A DNA stretch of 64,000 nucleotides from Chelativorans sp. AA-79 (GCF_029457495.1 NZ_CP120361.1:2992001-3056000), one strand, 5' to 3'. Positions 42,863-52,230 are shown, numbered from the stretch's first letter. The notes: generated from the sequence alone by a model not told the origin. Numbers and translations: made by a program.

Positions 42863-44073
42863 CCCGAATGCTGGCGCTGGCCCAACGCCTGTTTGCCGCT
42901 GGCACAATAGGTTGCCCAATCGGAAAGAAGGGCGCGGCGCTTCTCCAGCGCATCCCCGCGACGGTAAGCCCGCTCCACGGCAGATCCTGTAGCGTGCGCA
43001 AGTGCCGCTTCAGCAATCTCGGTCTGGTAATCGGTTTCTTCGTGTACCCAGTCTCGTAGGGAACTGCGAAAACCGTGAACGGTGTAGCCGTTGCCGTCCG
43101 CAGTCTTGAGCGCCTTTGAGAGAGTCATATCCGAAAGAGGGCTTTTGGGCTTCATGCCAGGAAAAACAAGATCCGAAAGCCGCTTGGCTTTCACCTCCTT
43201 CAATAGATCTATGGCGCGATTGCAGAGCGGGACGCGGTGCGGCCTGCCGCTTTTCATACGGTGCGGGGGAATGGTCCACAGCTTCTCTTCTAGGTCGATT
43301 TCATCCCAAGTAGCACCCCGCGTTTCACCACTCCTTGCCGCAGTCAGGACGGTAAATTCCAACGCCCGTGCTCCCATGCCCTCCACTTCGCGAAGCTTCA
43401 CCATGAAGGCGGGGATGTCTTTGTAGGGCATCGCCGCATGATGGCCGCGCTTCATTTCATCGGGAAGCGTTAGCACCTGTTGTAGATGCCCAGTCCATTT
43501 TGCGGGATTGTCTCCAGCGCGGAAGCCCTGCACCTTTGCAGAGTCGAGCACCATCTTGATACGCTCGCGCAACTTGGTAGCCGTCTCGTGCTTCTCGTGC
43601 CAAATCGGCTTTAGGACGCGCAAAACATCCTCTGTCGTGATCTCGGAAACGAGAATCTTGCGCAGCGGCTTGGCGTGGTTGGTCAAGGTGTTGCGCCAGC
43701 CAGCTTCCGTCTTTGCGCCGCGCCACTTGCCGCCATCCACGCACGCGTCGATGTAAGCGTCGGCAACCTCGCCAAATGTCTTCGGCTTCACCACCACGCG
43801 GCGCTCGGGCAGTTCCGTGAACGGGTCTCTCCCCTCGCCAAGGATCGCGCGGATTGCATCGGCTTTTGCTCTGGCCGCGGCAAGCGACACTTGCCCCGTG
43901 CCGCTGCCATAAGGGCCGAGGCCCATTTCTCGGCGTCTACCTTGGCGGATATAAATAAACACCCAATATCGGTGACCAGCTTTGCTCGTATGAAGCCACA
44001 GGCCGTCACCGTCACGAAGCTTTGCCTTGGTACTTGCCTTGATTTTTGCGAATGTCAGAAGATTGCGGGCCAC
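42859..44073 (-). CDS. P4-type tyrosine integrase (Int3)
   Basis: 404 residues. N-terminal arm-binding domain (SKAGHRYWVFIYIRQGRRRE, MGLGPYG) of the DUF4102/P4 type, a core-binding domain, and the catalytic domain with Arg in ARSGETRGATW (about 250), HGFRSSLRDW (about 332), LAHATG (about 355) and Tyr in ERAYRRG (about 365). It lies 160 bp from attR and is the most probable enzyme for tRNA-Asn insertion. Confidence 0.95.
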   Translation of the reverse strand: MARNLLTFAKIKASTKAKLRDGDGLWLHTSKAGHRYWVFIYIRQGRRREMGLGPYGSGTGQVSLAAARAKADAIRAILGEGRDPFTELPERRVVVKPKTFGEVADAYIDACVDGGKWRGAKTEAGWRNTLTNHAKPLRKILVSEITTEDVLRVLKPIWHEKHETATKLRERIKMVLDSAKVQGFRAGDNPAKWTGHLQQVLTLPDEMKRGHHAAMPYKDIPAFMVKLREVEGMGARALEFTVLTAARSGETRGATWDEIDLEEKLWTIPPHRMKSGRPHRVPLCNRAIDLLKEVKAKRLSDLVFPGMKPKSPLSDMTLSKALKTADGNGYTVHGFRSSLRDWVHEETDYQTEIAEAALAHATGSAVERAYRRGDALEKRRALLSDWATYCASGKQALGQRQHSG

Positions 44074-44230
44074 CTTCTTTTCCTAACATTTTTCCTAATT
44101 TGTGTTGGTTGATATAATGGTCTAGGGCATTTCAACCATTTTGGCAACCGAAGGAAAATTCAGTGATTACAATTGTTTGATAGCCACTTACGAGAAACAA
44201 TATGGACGCAAAAGATAGAAGTTTGTATTT

Positions 44231-44267
44231 GGCCCGGGGAGCCATTTTCCTGCGAAGCGCGTTGAAA
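44231..44267 (+). repeat. attR core (37-bp direct repeat)
   Basis: Identical to 4886-4922. It contains only the last 14 bases of tRNA-Asn followed by 23 bases of flank, so it is the displaced 3' end of the target. 44268-44437 beyond it shows no gene. Confidence 0.95.
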
Positions 44268-44437
44268 CGCACAGATTTCCTACGCTCGTACAATTGGGGC
44301 GACGACGCTATTCGCTCTGTGGAAGGGTCGGCGTGAAGACCAGTCCAGCAGGTTTCGTCGATTCCTATGTGCTTGAGGCACCGCCGGCCGGCAGCCAATG
44401 CGGCCCGTCCCTCATGCGAGTAAAATAGCCCGCCGTT

Positions 44438-45355
44438 CTAACCGCTCAGCACGTGCATCGCCTTCACGGCAGCGGATGCACGGTTTTCCACGCCCAGCTT
44501 CACATAAACCTGTTCGAGATGCTTGTTCACGGTGCGGGGGCTCAACCCAAGCACCTCGCCGATGTCGCGGTTCGACTTGCCGCGCGCGATCCACAAGAGC
44601 ACTTCGCTTTCCCTCAGCGTCAGGCCGAAATGCTGGCGCAGCATGTCCTCCTGATTCCCCTCGTCCTGCGCAATGAGGCGGAAAAGATGTTCGTCGGGCG
44701 CGACAGTGCCAAGACAGACGAGCTGCAACGCGCGGGGGCCGTGGAGCTTCACCGGCAAGCTTTCGCCGACGAGCCCGACGGGGTCACGCCCCGCCAGCCA
44801 TTCGCGGACCTTCTCCTCGACGATCTGAAGAGATCCCTCGCCCGCTCCCGGCCCGTCCAGAAGCCGGGTCGCCTGTGGGGTGGACCATTGCACCGCCCCC
44901 GCGGCGGAAAACGCCATCAGGTGGCGACCGGCGGCATCGAGCGCAACGCGCGCACTCTGGGCGCGGCGAGCATTGGCGAGATGCACGCGCATGCGGGCGC
45001 GCAACTCCTCGAGATTGATGGGCTTCGTCAGGAAATCCACACCGCCCGATTCGAGTGCATGCACCACATGCTCGGTTTCCGTCAGCGCCGTCATGAAGAT
45101 GACCGGCACATGCGCGACACCCGGCAGGATCTTCAGGCGGCGGCAGGTCTCGAATCCGTCCAAGCCGGGCATCACCGCATCCATGAGGATGACGTCGGGC
45201 GTGGCCCGCTCGGCGATGCCCAGCGCTGCCTCACCGCTTGTGGCAACGAGCACCGTCACGCCCGCGTTCTCCAGTGTGCGGGTAAGGAAACCCAGCGCCT
45301 CGGGCGAATCGTCCACGACCAGCACGATGTCCCCCTCGGGGGCGATTTCACTCAT
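44438..45355 (-). CDS. Response regulator, receiver + LuxR-type HTH
   Basis: 305 residues. N-terminal receiver with LVVDDSPEAL, the phosphoacceptor Asp in VILMDAVMPGLDG (about 59) and TKP (Lys about 110). A linker domain (~130-235), then a LuxR helix-turn-helix (LTLRESEVLLWIARGKSNRD, IGEVLGLSPRTVNKHLEQ). Its ATG overlaps the kinase stop by 8 bases, so it is the cognate regulator. Given the divergent urt operon, it probably controls urea or related nitrogen uptake. Confidence 0.92.
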   Translation of the reverse strand: MSEIAPEGDIVLVVDDSPEALGFLTRTLENAGVTVLVATSGEAALGIAERATPDVILMDAVMPGLDGFETCRRLKILPGVAHVPVIFMTALTETEHVVHALESGGVDFLTKPINLEELRARMRVHLANARRAQSARVALDAAGRHLMAFSAAGAVQWSTPQATRLLDGPGAGEGSLQIVEEKVREWLAGRDPVGLVGESLPVKLHGPRALQLVCLGTVAPDEHLFRLIAQDEGNQEDMLRQHFGLTLRESEVLLWIARGKSNRDIGEVLGLSPRTVNKHLEQVYVKLGVENRASAAVKAMHVLSG

Positions 45356-48300
45356 CGGCGCTCACGCTCTCCAGAAGCCTCGTGTATCCGGCGAAGTCAT
45401 AAACCTCCATATGCGCCCGGAGGCGATCGACAAGGGAGGCGTTTTCGGGTGCAGCGGCAAGCTCTGTCAGCTTGCGGTCGATGCCGCGAACATGGCCGAT
45501 CCTCCCAAGGCTCAGAAGCTCCCGCACATGCTCTGCGCCGGGCGACTTCAATGCGTGGCCGTTTCCGTCGACAGAGATCGCCGGGTTTTCCTCCCTTCCC
45601 TCTTCCAGCCATTCGACTTGCAACTGCGCGGCAATCTTCTCCAGGAGTTGGCGCAGGCTGAAAGGCTTTGCGACGGAGTCATCGTGGCCGGCATCGCGAC
45701 TCGACCTGGCGATACCATCACCGATATTGGCCGAGAGCATGATGACCGGTGCGGCAACACCCCTTTCCCTGAGCCGCTCCACCAGTTCCCAGCCCGTCAT
45801 GCCTGGCATGAGGATATCGATGAAGAAGAGGTCCGGACGCACGCCTTCGATCAACGTCAGGCAGTCCGGTCCATCGGAGGCGGTAAGCACCGTGAAATCG
45901 AGCGGCTGCAGCATCTGCCGCATCATCTCGCGATGCTCGGCATTGTCGTCCACCACCATGATCGTACGGCGCGGCCCTTTGTAGCCGCGCACGGGACGAT
46001 CCTGCGCGGCAAGTGCGGCCGGCCGGTCGACTTTGGCAAGCATGAGGCGCACCTGAAACATTGAGCCCCTCCCCGGCTCGCTCTCGACACTGATCTCGCC
46101 GCCGAGGGTTTCGGAAAGGAGTCTGGTGATGGTCAGCCCGAGGCCCAGACCGGGGGAAAGGCGGTTGCGCTCGGCCTGGCCGCGCATGAAAGGCTCGAAA
46201 ATGTGCTCGAGATCTTCAGCCGGAATGCCCGGACCGCTGTCGCTCACCCTGAAGGTCGCCACCTCCGAGCGGTAGAGAATGGCGAAATCCACATGGCCGC
46301 TATCGGTGAACTTCATGGCATTGGAGAGAAGGTTGACGAGGATCTGACGCAGGCGCTTCTCGTCCGTGCGCACGTAATGCGGCAGGCTCGGGTCGCGTTC
46401 GTGGCGGAATGTCAGGCCCTTGGCTTCGGCCTGAAGGCGGAACATGCCGACAATCTGATCGAGGAAATCGGACAGGTTGATCTCGTTGGAATAGACTTGG
46501 AGCCTTCCGGCCTCGATCTTGGAGATGTCGAGCAGGCCATCGATGAGGCCGGAGAGATGCTCGGCGCTGCGGCGGATGACCTTGATGGAAGAGCGCCAGG
46601 GCATAGGTGCGTCCTCCTCGCGCTCCAATATCTGTGCATAGCCCAACACCGCGTTGAGCGGGGTGCGCAACTCGTGGGAAAGGCCGACGACGTAGCGGCT
46701 CTTGGCCTGGTTGGCGGCCTCCGCCTTCTCCTTGGCGTGCTGCAACGCCGCATCCGTCTTGCGGTGCGCGGCGATCTCGCGCAGCAAAAGCGTGTTTTGC
46801 CTGGCGCTCTCCTCCTCCGCGATCCTGCGGCTGTCGTGCGCCAGGACCAGGAACCAGGTGACGATGCCCGCCACTACGCAGAAGACAAAGAAGACCACGG
46901 CGATCGTACCGCCCACCACCTCCGCCGTCTCCGGCGCCACCTCCGTAGCGAAGGAATAGACGAGCGCGAGGATGGCGGCGATGAGCGCCACGGCGAAGGC
47001 CATCGCCATGGCGAAACGGCCGAGACGGGTCTGGAGCTTCCCGACCGCCCAGGCGGGCAGCAGGCCCTCGGCGAGGCTCATCGCTTGCGCCCGCACATTG
47101 GCCTTGGGCTTGCAGAGGTCGTGGCACCGCGCGTCGAGCGAGCAGCAGAGCGAACAGATGGGCGCGGCGTAGGCCGGGCACCAGGCCATGTCCTCCGGTT
47201 CGAACGGGTGCTCGCAGATAGAGCAGGTGATGGCACCCTCGCCCGCCCAGGTCTTGCGCGGCTTGCGCGCCAGATAATATTTGCCGCCGGTGGCATAGGC
47301 GATGGCCGGGGCCGCGATGAAGGCGGTGATGAGCGCTATATAGGGGGCGAGCGCGGCGGCCATTTCGCCGAAGGCGCCGAAATGGGCGGCAAGCGCGATG
47401 CCCGCCGACAGCGCCATGGAGCCGAGGCCGACGGGGTTGATGTCGTAGAGATGCGCGCGCTTGAATTCGATGCCTGGCGGGGCAAGGCCGAGCGGCTTGT
47501 TGACGAAAAGATCGGCCGAGACCGTGCAAAGCCAGGCCATGGCAACGATAGAGAAAGTGGCAAGCGTGGCTTCTAGCAGGCGATAGATGCCGAGTTCCAT
47601 GAGGAGGAGCGCGATGGCGACGTTGAAGAGAAGCCAGACGACGCGACCGGGGTGGCTGTGGGTGAGGCGCGAGAAAAAATTCGACCAGGCGAGCGAGCCC
47701 GCATAGGCGTTCATCACGTTGATCTTGAGCTGCGAGACGACCACGAAGACGGCCATCAGCACCAGCGCCAGGGTCTCGTCGGGGATCATGTAGCCGAAGG
47801 CCGCGGCATACATCTGCGCCGGCTCTGATGCGTACTCGACCGGTACGCCCGTCGAAAGCACCAGCACCGCCAGGAACGAGCCAGCCAGAAGCTTCGGCGC
47901 GCCGACCACCACCCAGCCGGGACCGGCGAGAAAAACGCCGAGGCGGTGGCGCTTCTGCGCAGGGGCCCCGGGCGGCAGGAAGCGCAGGAAATCAACCTGT
48001 TCGCCGATCTGCGTCATCAGGGCGAGAATGACGGCGGAGGCGGCTCCGAACTTCGCCACCTCCAGAACCGGGATGCTGCCCGAGGCCTGGTGGATGCCAG
48101 GAAAAGCGCGCCAGAGGTCGAACTTCTCCCAATCCATGAAGGCGATAAAGAGAAAGGGCAGGATGTTGAGCACGATCCAGACAGGCTGGGTCAGAAGCTG
48201 GAAACGGCTGATGAGTTTCACGCCGTGGGTGACCAGCGGGATCACCACCACGGCGCTGACGATATAGCCGATCCAGAGCGGCAGGCCGAAGGCGAGCTGC

Positions 48301-48719
48301 AAGGCGCCCGACATGATCGAGGCTTCGATTGCGAACAGGATGAAGGTGAAACTCGCATAGACGAGCGAGGTGATGGTGGAGCCGATGTAACCGAAGCCCG
48401 CGCCGCGCGTCAGGAGATCGATGTCGAGCCCGTGGCGTGCCGCATAACGGGAGATCGGCATGCCCACGGCCAGGATTGCGGTCGAGGCGACGAGGACGGC
48501 AGCGATGGCGTTGACGGTGCCGTAGGAAAGCGTAATCGCCCCGCCGATCGCCTCCAGCGCCAGGAAGGAGATGGCGCCGATGGCGGTCTGCGAGATGCGC
48601 TGGCTGGAAAAGCGCCGTGCGCTCTTGGCGGTGAAGCGCAACGCATAATCCTCGAGCGTCTGGTTCGCCACCCAGCGGTTATACTCGCGTCTGATGGGTA
48701 GTATCCGCTGCCGCGCCAT
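45348..48719 (-). CDS. NCS1 permease-hybrid histidine kinase fusion
   Basis: 1123 residues. N-terminal ~490 residues form an NCS1-type (cytosine/allantoin permease-like) transporter with many membrane segments (FLALEAIGGAITLSYGT, LTRGAGFGYIGSTITSLVYA, NVMNAYAGSLAWSNFF). A cysteine-rich module follows at about 497-545 (CSICEHPFEPEDMAWC, ICSLCCSLDARCHDLC), then two more spans. The kinase has the H-box SHELRTPLNAVLGY (His about 680), NLLSNAMKF and GLGLGLTITRLL. A C-terminal receiver has its Asp in FFIDILMPG (about 967). It probably senses an imported nitrogen compound and signals to the adjacent regulator. Confidence 0.93.
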   Translation of the reverse strand: MARQRILPIRREYNRWVANQTLEDYALRFTAKSARRFSSQRISQTAIGAISFLALEAIGGAITLSYGTVNAIAAVLVASTAILAVGMPISRYAARHGLDIDLLTRGAGFGYIGSTITSLVYASFTFILFAIEASIMSGALQLAFGLPLWIGYIVSAVVVIPLVTHGVKLISRFQLLTQPVWIVLNILPFLFIAFMDWEKFDLWRAFPGIHQASGSIPVLEVAKFGAASAVILALMTQIGEQVDFLRFLPPGAPAQKRHRLGVFLAGPGWVVVGAPKLLAGSFLAVLVLSTGVPVEYASEPAQMYAAAFGYMIPDETLALVLMAVFVVVSQLKINVMNAYAGSLAWSNFFSRLTHSHPGRVVWLLFNVAIALLLMELGIYRLLEATLATFSIVAMAWLCTVSADLFVNKPLGLAPPGIEFKRAHLYDINPVGLGSMALSAGIALAAHFGAFGEMAAALAPYIALITAFIAAPAIAYATGGKYYLARKPRKTWAGEGAITCSICEHPFEPEDMAWCPAYAAPICSLCCSLDARCHDLCKPKANVRAQAMSLAEGLLPAWAVGKLQTRLGRFAMAMAFAVALIAAILALVYSFATEVAPETAEVVGGTIAVVFFVFCVVAGIVTWFLVLAHDSRRIAEEESARQNTLLLREIAAHRKTDAALQHAKEKAEAANQAKSRYVVGLSHELRTPLNAVLGYAQILEREEDAPMPWRSSIKVIRRSAEHLSGLIDGLLDISKIEAGRLQVYSNEINLSDFLDQIVGMFRLQAEAKGLTFRHERDPSLPHYVRTDEKRLRQILVNLLSNAMKFTDSGHVDFAILYRSEVATFRVSDSGPGIPAEDLEHIFEPFMRGQAERNRLSPGLGLGLTITRLLSETLGGEISVESEPGRGSMFQVRLMLAKVDRPAALAAQDRPVRGYKGPRRTIMVVDDNAEHREMMRQMLQPLDFTVLTASDGPDCLTLIEGVRPDLFFIDILMPGMTGWELVERLRERGVAAPVIMLSANIGDGIARSSRDAGHDDSVAKPFSLRQLLEKIAAQLQVEWLEEGREENPAISVDGNGHALKSPGAEHVRELLSLGRIGHVRGIDRKLTELAAAPENASLVDRLRAHMEVYDFAGYTRLLESVSADE

Positions 48720-48846
48720 ACCTGTTCGATGTCCCCGCTGGCTGACCCCTTTCCACGGGATAGATGACTACTTTTTGATCAGTTCTGCAACATGCTTAAA
48801 AATTGGACGGACAGCTTGGCGCGGAAAGGGATTTGCCCTTGACGAC

Positions 48847-48873
48847 GCAGGCGCAGCCAGTCCCTGCGCCTGC
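48847..48873. promoter_or_regulatory. 10-bp inverted repeat between kinase and urtA
   Basis: GCAGGCGCAG (48847-48856), spacer CCAGTCC, CTGCGCCTGC (48864-48873): a perfect inverted repeat in the 380-bp divergent intergenic region. Candidate operator for the LuxR-type regulator; no T-tract follows, so a terminator is unlikely. The rest of 48720-49100 holds no gene. Confidence 0.5.
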
Positions 48874-49100
48874 GGGCAGGCAGGCAGCGGCACCAAACCT
48901 GAGCTCCATTACAATAATGGCCGATAGGTACAGCGTGTCGATCGCCTGCACGTCTGTCCACGCAATCACGCGGGCATCGGGCGATGGACGCAAGCCTGCA
49001 CCTACGTTGTTCGACGTATAGGAACTCTCCGCGCCCATCTGCAAAGTTCCCTTCGGCCAGAAACACCTTTCGGCCCACCGATCCTTTGAGGGGAACTGAC

Positions 49101-50393
49101 ATGAGCATGAAATTCACCCGCCGCGCGGTCCTGGCGACGGTGCTCGGCGCAGCATGCCTTCCGGCAGGAATGGCCTTCGCCCAGGACGACACGATCAAGG
49201 TCGGCGTCCTCCACTCACTCTCGGGCACCATGGCGATCTCCGAGACGACGCTGAAGGACACGATGCTCTTCCTTATCGACGAGCAGAACAAGAAGGGCGG
49301 CCTTCTGGGCAAGAAGCTGGAGGCCGTTGTGGTGGACCCGGCTTCCGACTGGCCGCTCTTTGCCGAGAAGGCGCGCGAGTTGATCTCGGTGGACAAAGTG
49401 GCGGCCGTGTTCGGCTGCTGGACCTCCGTCAGCCGTAAATCCGTGCTGCCGGTCTTCGAGGAGCTCAACTCCATCCTCTTCTACCCCGTGCAGTACGAGG
49501 GCGAGGAGAGCCAGCGCAACGTCTTCTACACGGGTGCGGCGCCCAACCAGCAGGCCATTCCCGCCGTCGACTACCTGATGAACGAGGAAGGGGTGGAGCG
49601 CTGGGTGCTGGCCGGCACCGACTATGTCTATCCGCGCACGACCAACAAGATCCTCGAGCAATATCTGATGGACAAGGGCGTGGCCGCCGAGGACATCATG
49701 ATCAACTACACGCCGTTCAGCCATTCCGACTGGCAGACGATCGTCTCCGACATCAAGGCCTTCGGCTCGGCGGGCAAGAAGACGGCGGTGGTTTCCACCA
49801 TCAATGGCGATGCCAACGTGCCGTTCTACAAGGAGCTTGCCAATCAGGGCATAGCGGCGGAAGACATCCCGGTCGTGGCCTTCTCCGTCGGCGAAGAGGA
49901 GTTGGCCGGCATCGACACCGAACCGCTGGTGGGACATCTCGCCGCCTGGAACTACTTCCAGTCCGTCGACACGCCGGAGAATGAGGAATTCATCGCCAAG
50001 TGGCGCGAATTCACCGGCAAGCAAGACCGCGTGACCAACGATCCGATGGAAGCACATGTGATCGGCTTCAATCTCTGGGTCCAGGCGGTCGAGAAGGCAG
50101 GCACCACCGACACCGACGCCGTGCTCGACGCCATCATCGGGCTAGAGACCCCCAACCTGACGGGCGGCGTGGCCAAGATGCTCCCCAACCACCACATCAC
50201 CAAGCCGGTACTGATCGGCGAGATCCAGGACGACGGGCAGTTCGAGGTGGTGTGGGAGACGGAAGATCTGGTGCCCGGCGATGCCTGGTCGGACTTCCTG
50301 CCGGAATCGAAGATGATCGAGGCGGATTGGACCGCTCCGATCAACTGCGGGAACTACAACACCGAGACGAAGAGCTGCGGCGGCGCGAGCTGA
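49101..50393 (+). CDS. urtA: Urea ABC transporter, substrate-binding protein
   Basis: 430 residues, periplasmic. Signal peptide with a twin Arg (KFTRRAVLATVLGAACLPAG), then IKVGVLHSLSGTMAISETTL, GGLLGKKLEAVVVDPASDWP, FGCWTSVSRKSVLPVFEELN and YPVQYEGEESQRNVFYTGAA, all characteristic of UrtA. GAGGGGA precedes ATG 49101. First gene of urtABCDE. Confidence 0.96.
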   Translation: MSMKFTRRAVLATVLGAACLPAGMAFAQDDTIKVGVLHSLSGTMAISETTLKDTMLFLIDEQNKKGGLLGKKLEAVVVDPASDWPLFAEKARELISVDKVAAVFGCWTSVSRKSVLPVFEELNSILFYPVQYEGEESQRNVFYTGAAPNQQAIPAVDYLMNEEGVERWVLAGTDYVYPRTTNKILEQYLMDKGVAAEDIMINYTPFSHSDWQTIVSDIKAFGSAGKKTAVVSTINGDANVPFYKELANQGIAAEDIPVVAFSVGEEELAGIDTEPLVGHLAAWNYFQSVDTPENEEFIAKWREFTGKQDRVTNDPMEAHVIGFNLWVQAVEKAGTTDTDAVLDAIIGLETPNLTGGVAKMLPNHHITKPVLIGEIQDDGQFEVVWETEDLVPGDAWSDFLPESKMIEADWTAPINCGNYNTETKSCGGAS

Positions 50394-50428
50394 TTTGTTT
50401 GGGGTGCGGCGAAGGCTGTGTCCCGTTA

Positions 50429-50581
50429 CCCCCCTCTGCCCTGCCGGGCATCTCCCCCTCAAGGGGGAGATTGGCTATCAAAACTGTCTTCGCCAATCGC
50501 CAGCGCTGCAGAATGCGCGGAACCTGGCGGACGGCCGATCTCCCCCCTTGAGGGGGTGATGTCCGGCAGGACAGAGGGGGC
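50429..50581. repeat. Inverted pair of rhizobial palindromic repeats
   Basis: Two ~47-bp copies in opposite orientation (50429-50475 and 50534-50581): CCCTCTG.CCTGCCGG.CATC followed by an internal CTCCCC/GGGGAG stem. This CCCTCTG...GGAGAT family is abundant between genes in Rhizobiales. Here the pair separates urtA from urtB and can fold on itself in RNA, which may reduce or stabilise transcripts after urtA. Confidence 0.85.
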
Positions 50582-50613
50582 GTGAAGGAGCCCGCAGTTC
50601 CAAGGAAAACACG

Positions 50614-52230
50614 ATGCACCTGCTCCGTTTCGTCCACAAATTCCTTATTGCGCTGGCGCTGCTCCTCGCCGCTCTACCTGGTGCCCTGGCGCAGGACGTC
50701 GAAGCCCTCGTCAACGCCCTCCCCGAAGGCAGCTACTCCGACCGGGAGAAGGTGATCTTCGATCTTGCCGCCACCGGGGACGACCGCCTGGCAGGCCTTT
50801 TGAACGCGCTCGGCGAAGGCGATCTCTATGTACGGGAAGAGGATGGCCGCGTGGTGGTCGCCAGGCGCGCCGGCGAGGACTATGCACTGAGCGACCCGCT
50901 TTCGGGCGAGGCGCTGGGCACTGCCCCCTCCTCCGATCTCGACAAGATCCGCGTCAACAACCGCCTGCGCCGCGCCATCCGCAGCGCCATCGGGCAGCTT
51001 ACGCTTATGAGCCCCAGCCCGTCCGTCCGCCTGACGGCAGCGCGGAGTCTGCTCCGGAACGCCGATCCGGACGCGCTGGAGCTGCTGGATGAGGCGTTGG
51101 CCGCCGAGACGGATGCCGGCGTGAAGGCCGTGATGGAGCTTGCGCGGGCCACCACGATCCTGAAGACCGATGCCGCGATCGAGGAGAAGACCGCAGCGAT
51201 AGACACGCTCACCGCCCGCGGCAACCGCGAGGCGCTTGGCGTGTTGACCAATTCGCTCACCGATGCCCCACCGGAGCTGATACCCGCCATCGAGCGAGGC
51301 ATTGACCATATCGAGGACAGACTCGCCATGTGGGATGGCCTGCAGAATGTCTGGTACGGTCTGTCGCTCGGCTCCGTTCTGCTCCTGGCGGCCATCGGAC
51401 TTGCCATCACCTTCGGTGTGATGGGCGTCATCAACATGGCACACGGGGAGATCGTCATGCTCGGCGCCTACACCACCTTCGCCGTGCAGCAGGTGATCCG
51501 CACCTCCTTCCCTGGCCTGTTCGATTATTCGCTCGCCATCGCCCTCCCCCTCGCCTTCCTTGTCACGGCCCTTGTCGGCATCGCCATCGAGCGCGGCATC
51601 ATCCGCTGGCTCTACGGGAGACCGCTGGAGACGCTGCTCGCGACCTGGGGCCTGAGCCTCATCCTGCAGCAGACGGTGCGCACCATCTTCGGGCCGAACA
51701 ATCGGGAGGTGGGGAACCCAAGCTGGATGTCCGGGGCTTTCGAACTGGGCGGGCTGTCGATCACCTGGAACCGGATGTGGATCGTCGTCTTCGCGCTGGT
51801 CGTCTTTGCCGTTCTGCTGGCCGTGCTGAACCGTACGCCGCTGGGGCTGCAGATGCGGGCGGTGACGCAGAACCGGCGCATGGCCTCCTCCATGGGCATC
51901 CGAACGCCCTGGGTGGACGCCATGACCTTCGGGCTCGGCTCGGGAATCGCCGGCATGGCGGGCGTGGCCTTGAGCCAGATCGACAATGTCTCGCCCAATC
52001 TCGGCCAAAGCTACATCATCGACAGCTTCATGGTCGTCGTCTTCGGCGGCGTGGGCAATCTGTGGGGCACGCTGGTGGGCGCCCTGACGCTGGGCGTGGT
52101 GAACAAGTTCCTCGAGCCTTATGCCGGCGCGGTGCTGGCGAAGATATTCATCCTCGTCTTCATCATCCTCTTCATCCAGCGGCGCCCGCGCGGGCTGTTC
52201 GCGCTCAAGGGCCGGGCGGTGGACGCATGA
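50614..52230 (+). CDS. urtB: Urea ABC transporter, permease
   Basis: 538 residues. Signal sequence, a periplasmic N-terminal domain of about 200 residues peculiar to UrtB (DVEALVNALPEGSYSDREKV), then the LivH-like permease (GLAITFGVMGVINMAHGEIV, TWGLSLILQQTVRTIFGPNN, FGGVGNLWGTLVGALTLGVV). AAGGA precedes the ATG. Overlaps urtC by 4 bases. Confidence 0.96.
   Translation: MHLLRFVHKFLIALALLLAALPGALAQDVEALVNALPEGSYSDREKVIFDLAATGDDRLAGLLNALGEGDLYVREEDGRVVVARRAGEDYALSDPLSGEALGTAPSSDLDKIRVNNRLRRAIRSAIGQLTLMSPSPSVRLTAARSLLRNADPDALELLDEALAAETDAGVKAVMELARATTILKTDAAIEEKTAAIDTLTARGNREALGVLTNSLTDAPPELIPAIERGIDHIEDRLAMWDGLQNVWYGLSLGSVLLLAAIGLAITFGVMGVINMAHGEIVMLGAYTTFAVQQVIRTSFPGLFDYSLAIALPLAFLVTALVGIAIERGIIRWLYGRPLETLLATWGLSLILQQTVRTIFGPNNREVGNPSWMSGAFELGGLSITWNRMWIVVFALVVFAVLLAVLNRTPLGLQMRAVTQNRRMASSMGIRTPWVDAMTFGLGSGIAGMAGVALSQIDNVSPNLGQSYIIDSFMVVVFGGVGNLWGTLVGALTLGVVNKFLEPYAGAVLAKIFILVFIILFIQRRPRGLFALKGRAVDA

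Larger units (their letters stand above)
4886..44267. mobile_element. Integrated siphovirus-type prophage in tRNA-Asn
   Basis: About 39.4 kb bounded by a 37-bp exact direct repeat that overlaps the tRNA-Asn 3' end. It holds a full morphogenesis set: small and large terminase, portal, protease, HK97 capsid, head-tail connectors, tail terminator, tube, chaperones, tape measure, NlpC peptidase, J-like tip protein and fibre. It also has a lysis cassette, a primase-helicase, an AlpA-like factor and a P4-type integrase next to attR. Structural and early genes run on the minus strand. Accessory genes of mixed orientation fill the attL side. No classical CI/Cro pair is recognisable. Confidence 0.93.

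Noticed and set aside
4886..44267. CRISPR array or Cas genes
   Set aside because: No regularly spaced repeats with unique spacers; the repeats at 39171-39427 are too short and irregular.
46203..47576. Long plus-strand frame opposite the permease-kinase
   Set aside because: Composition is that of antisense to a high-GC gene; no motif or start signal.
48810..48845. Sigma54-like TGGC...TTGC upstream of urtA
   Set aside because: Spacing between the GG and GC elements is about five bases too long.
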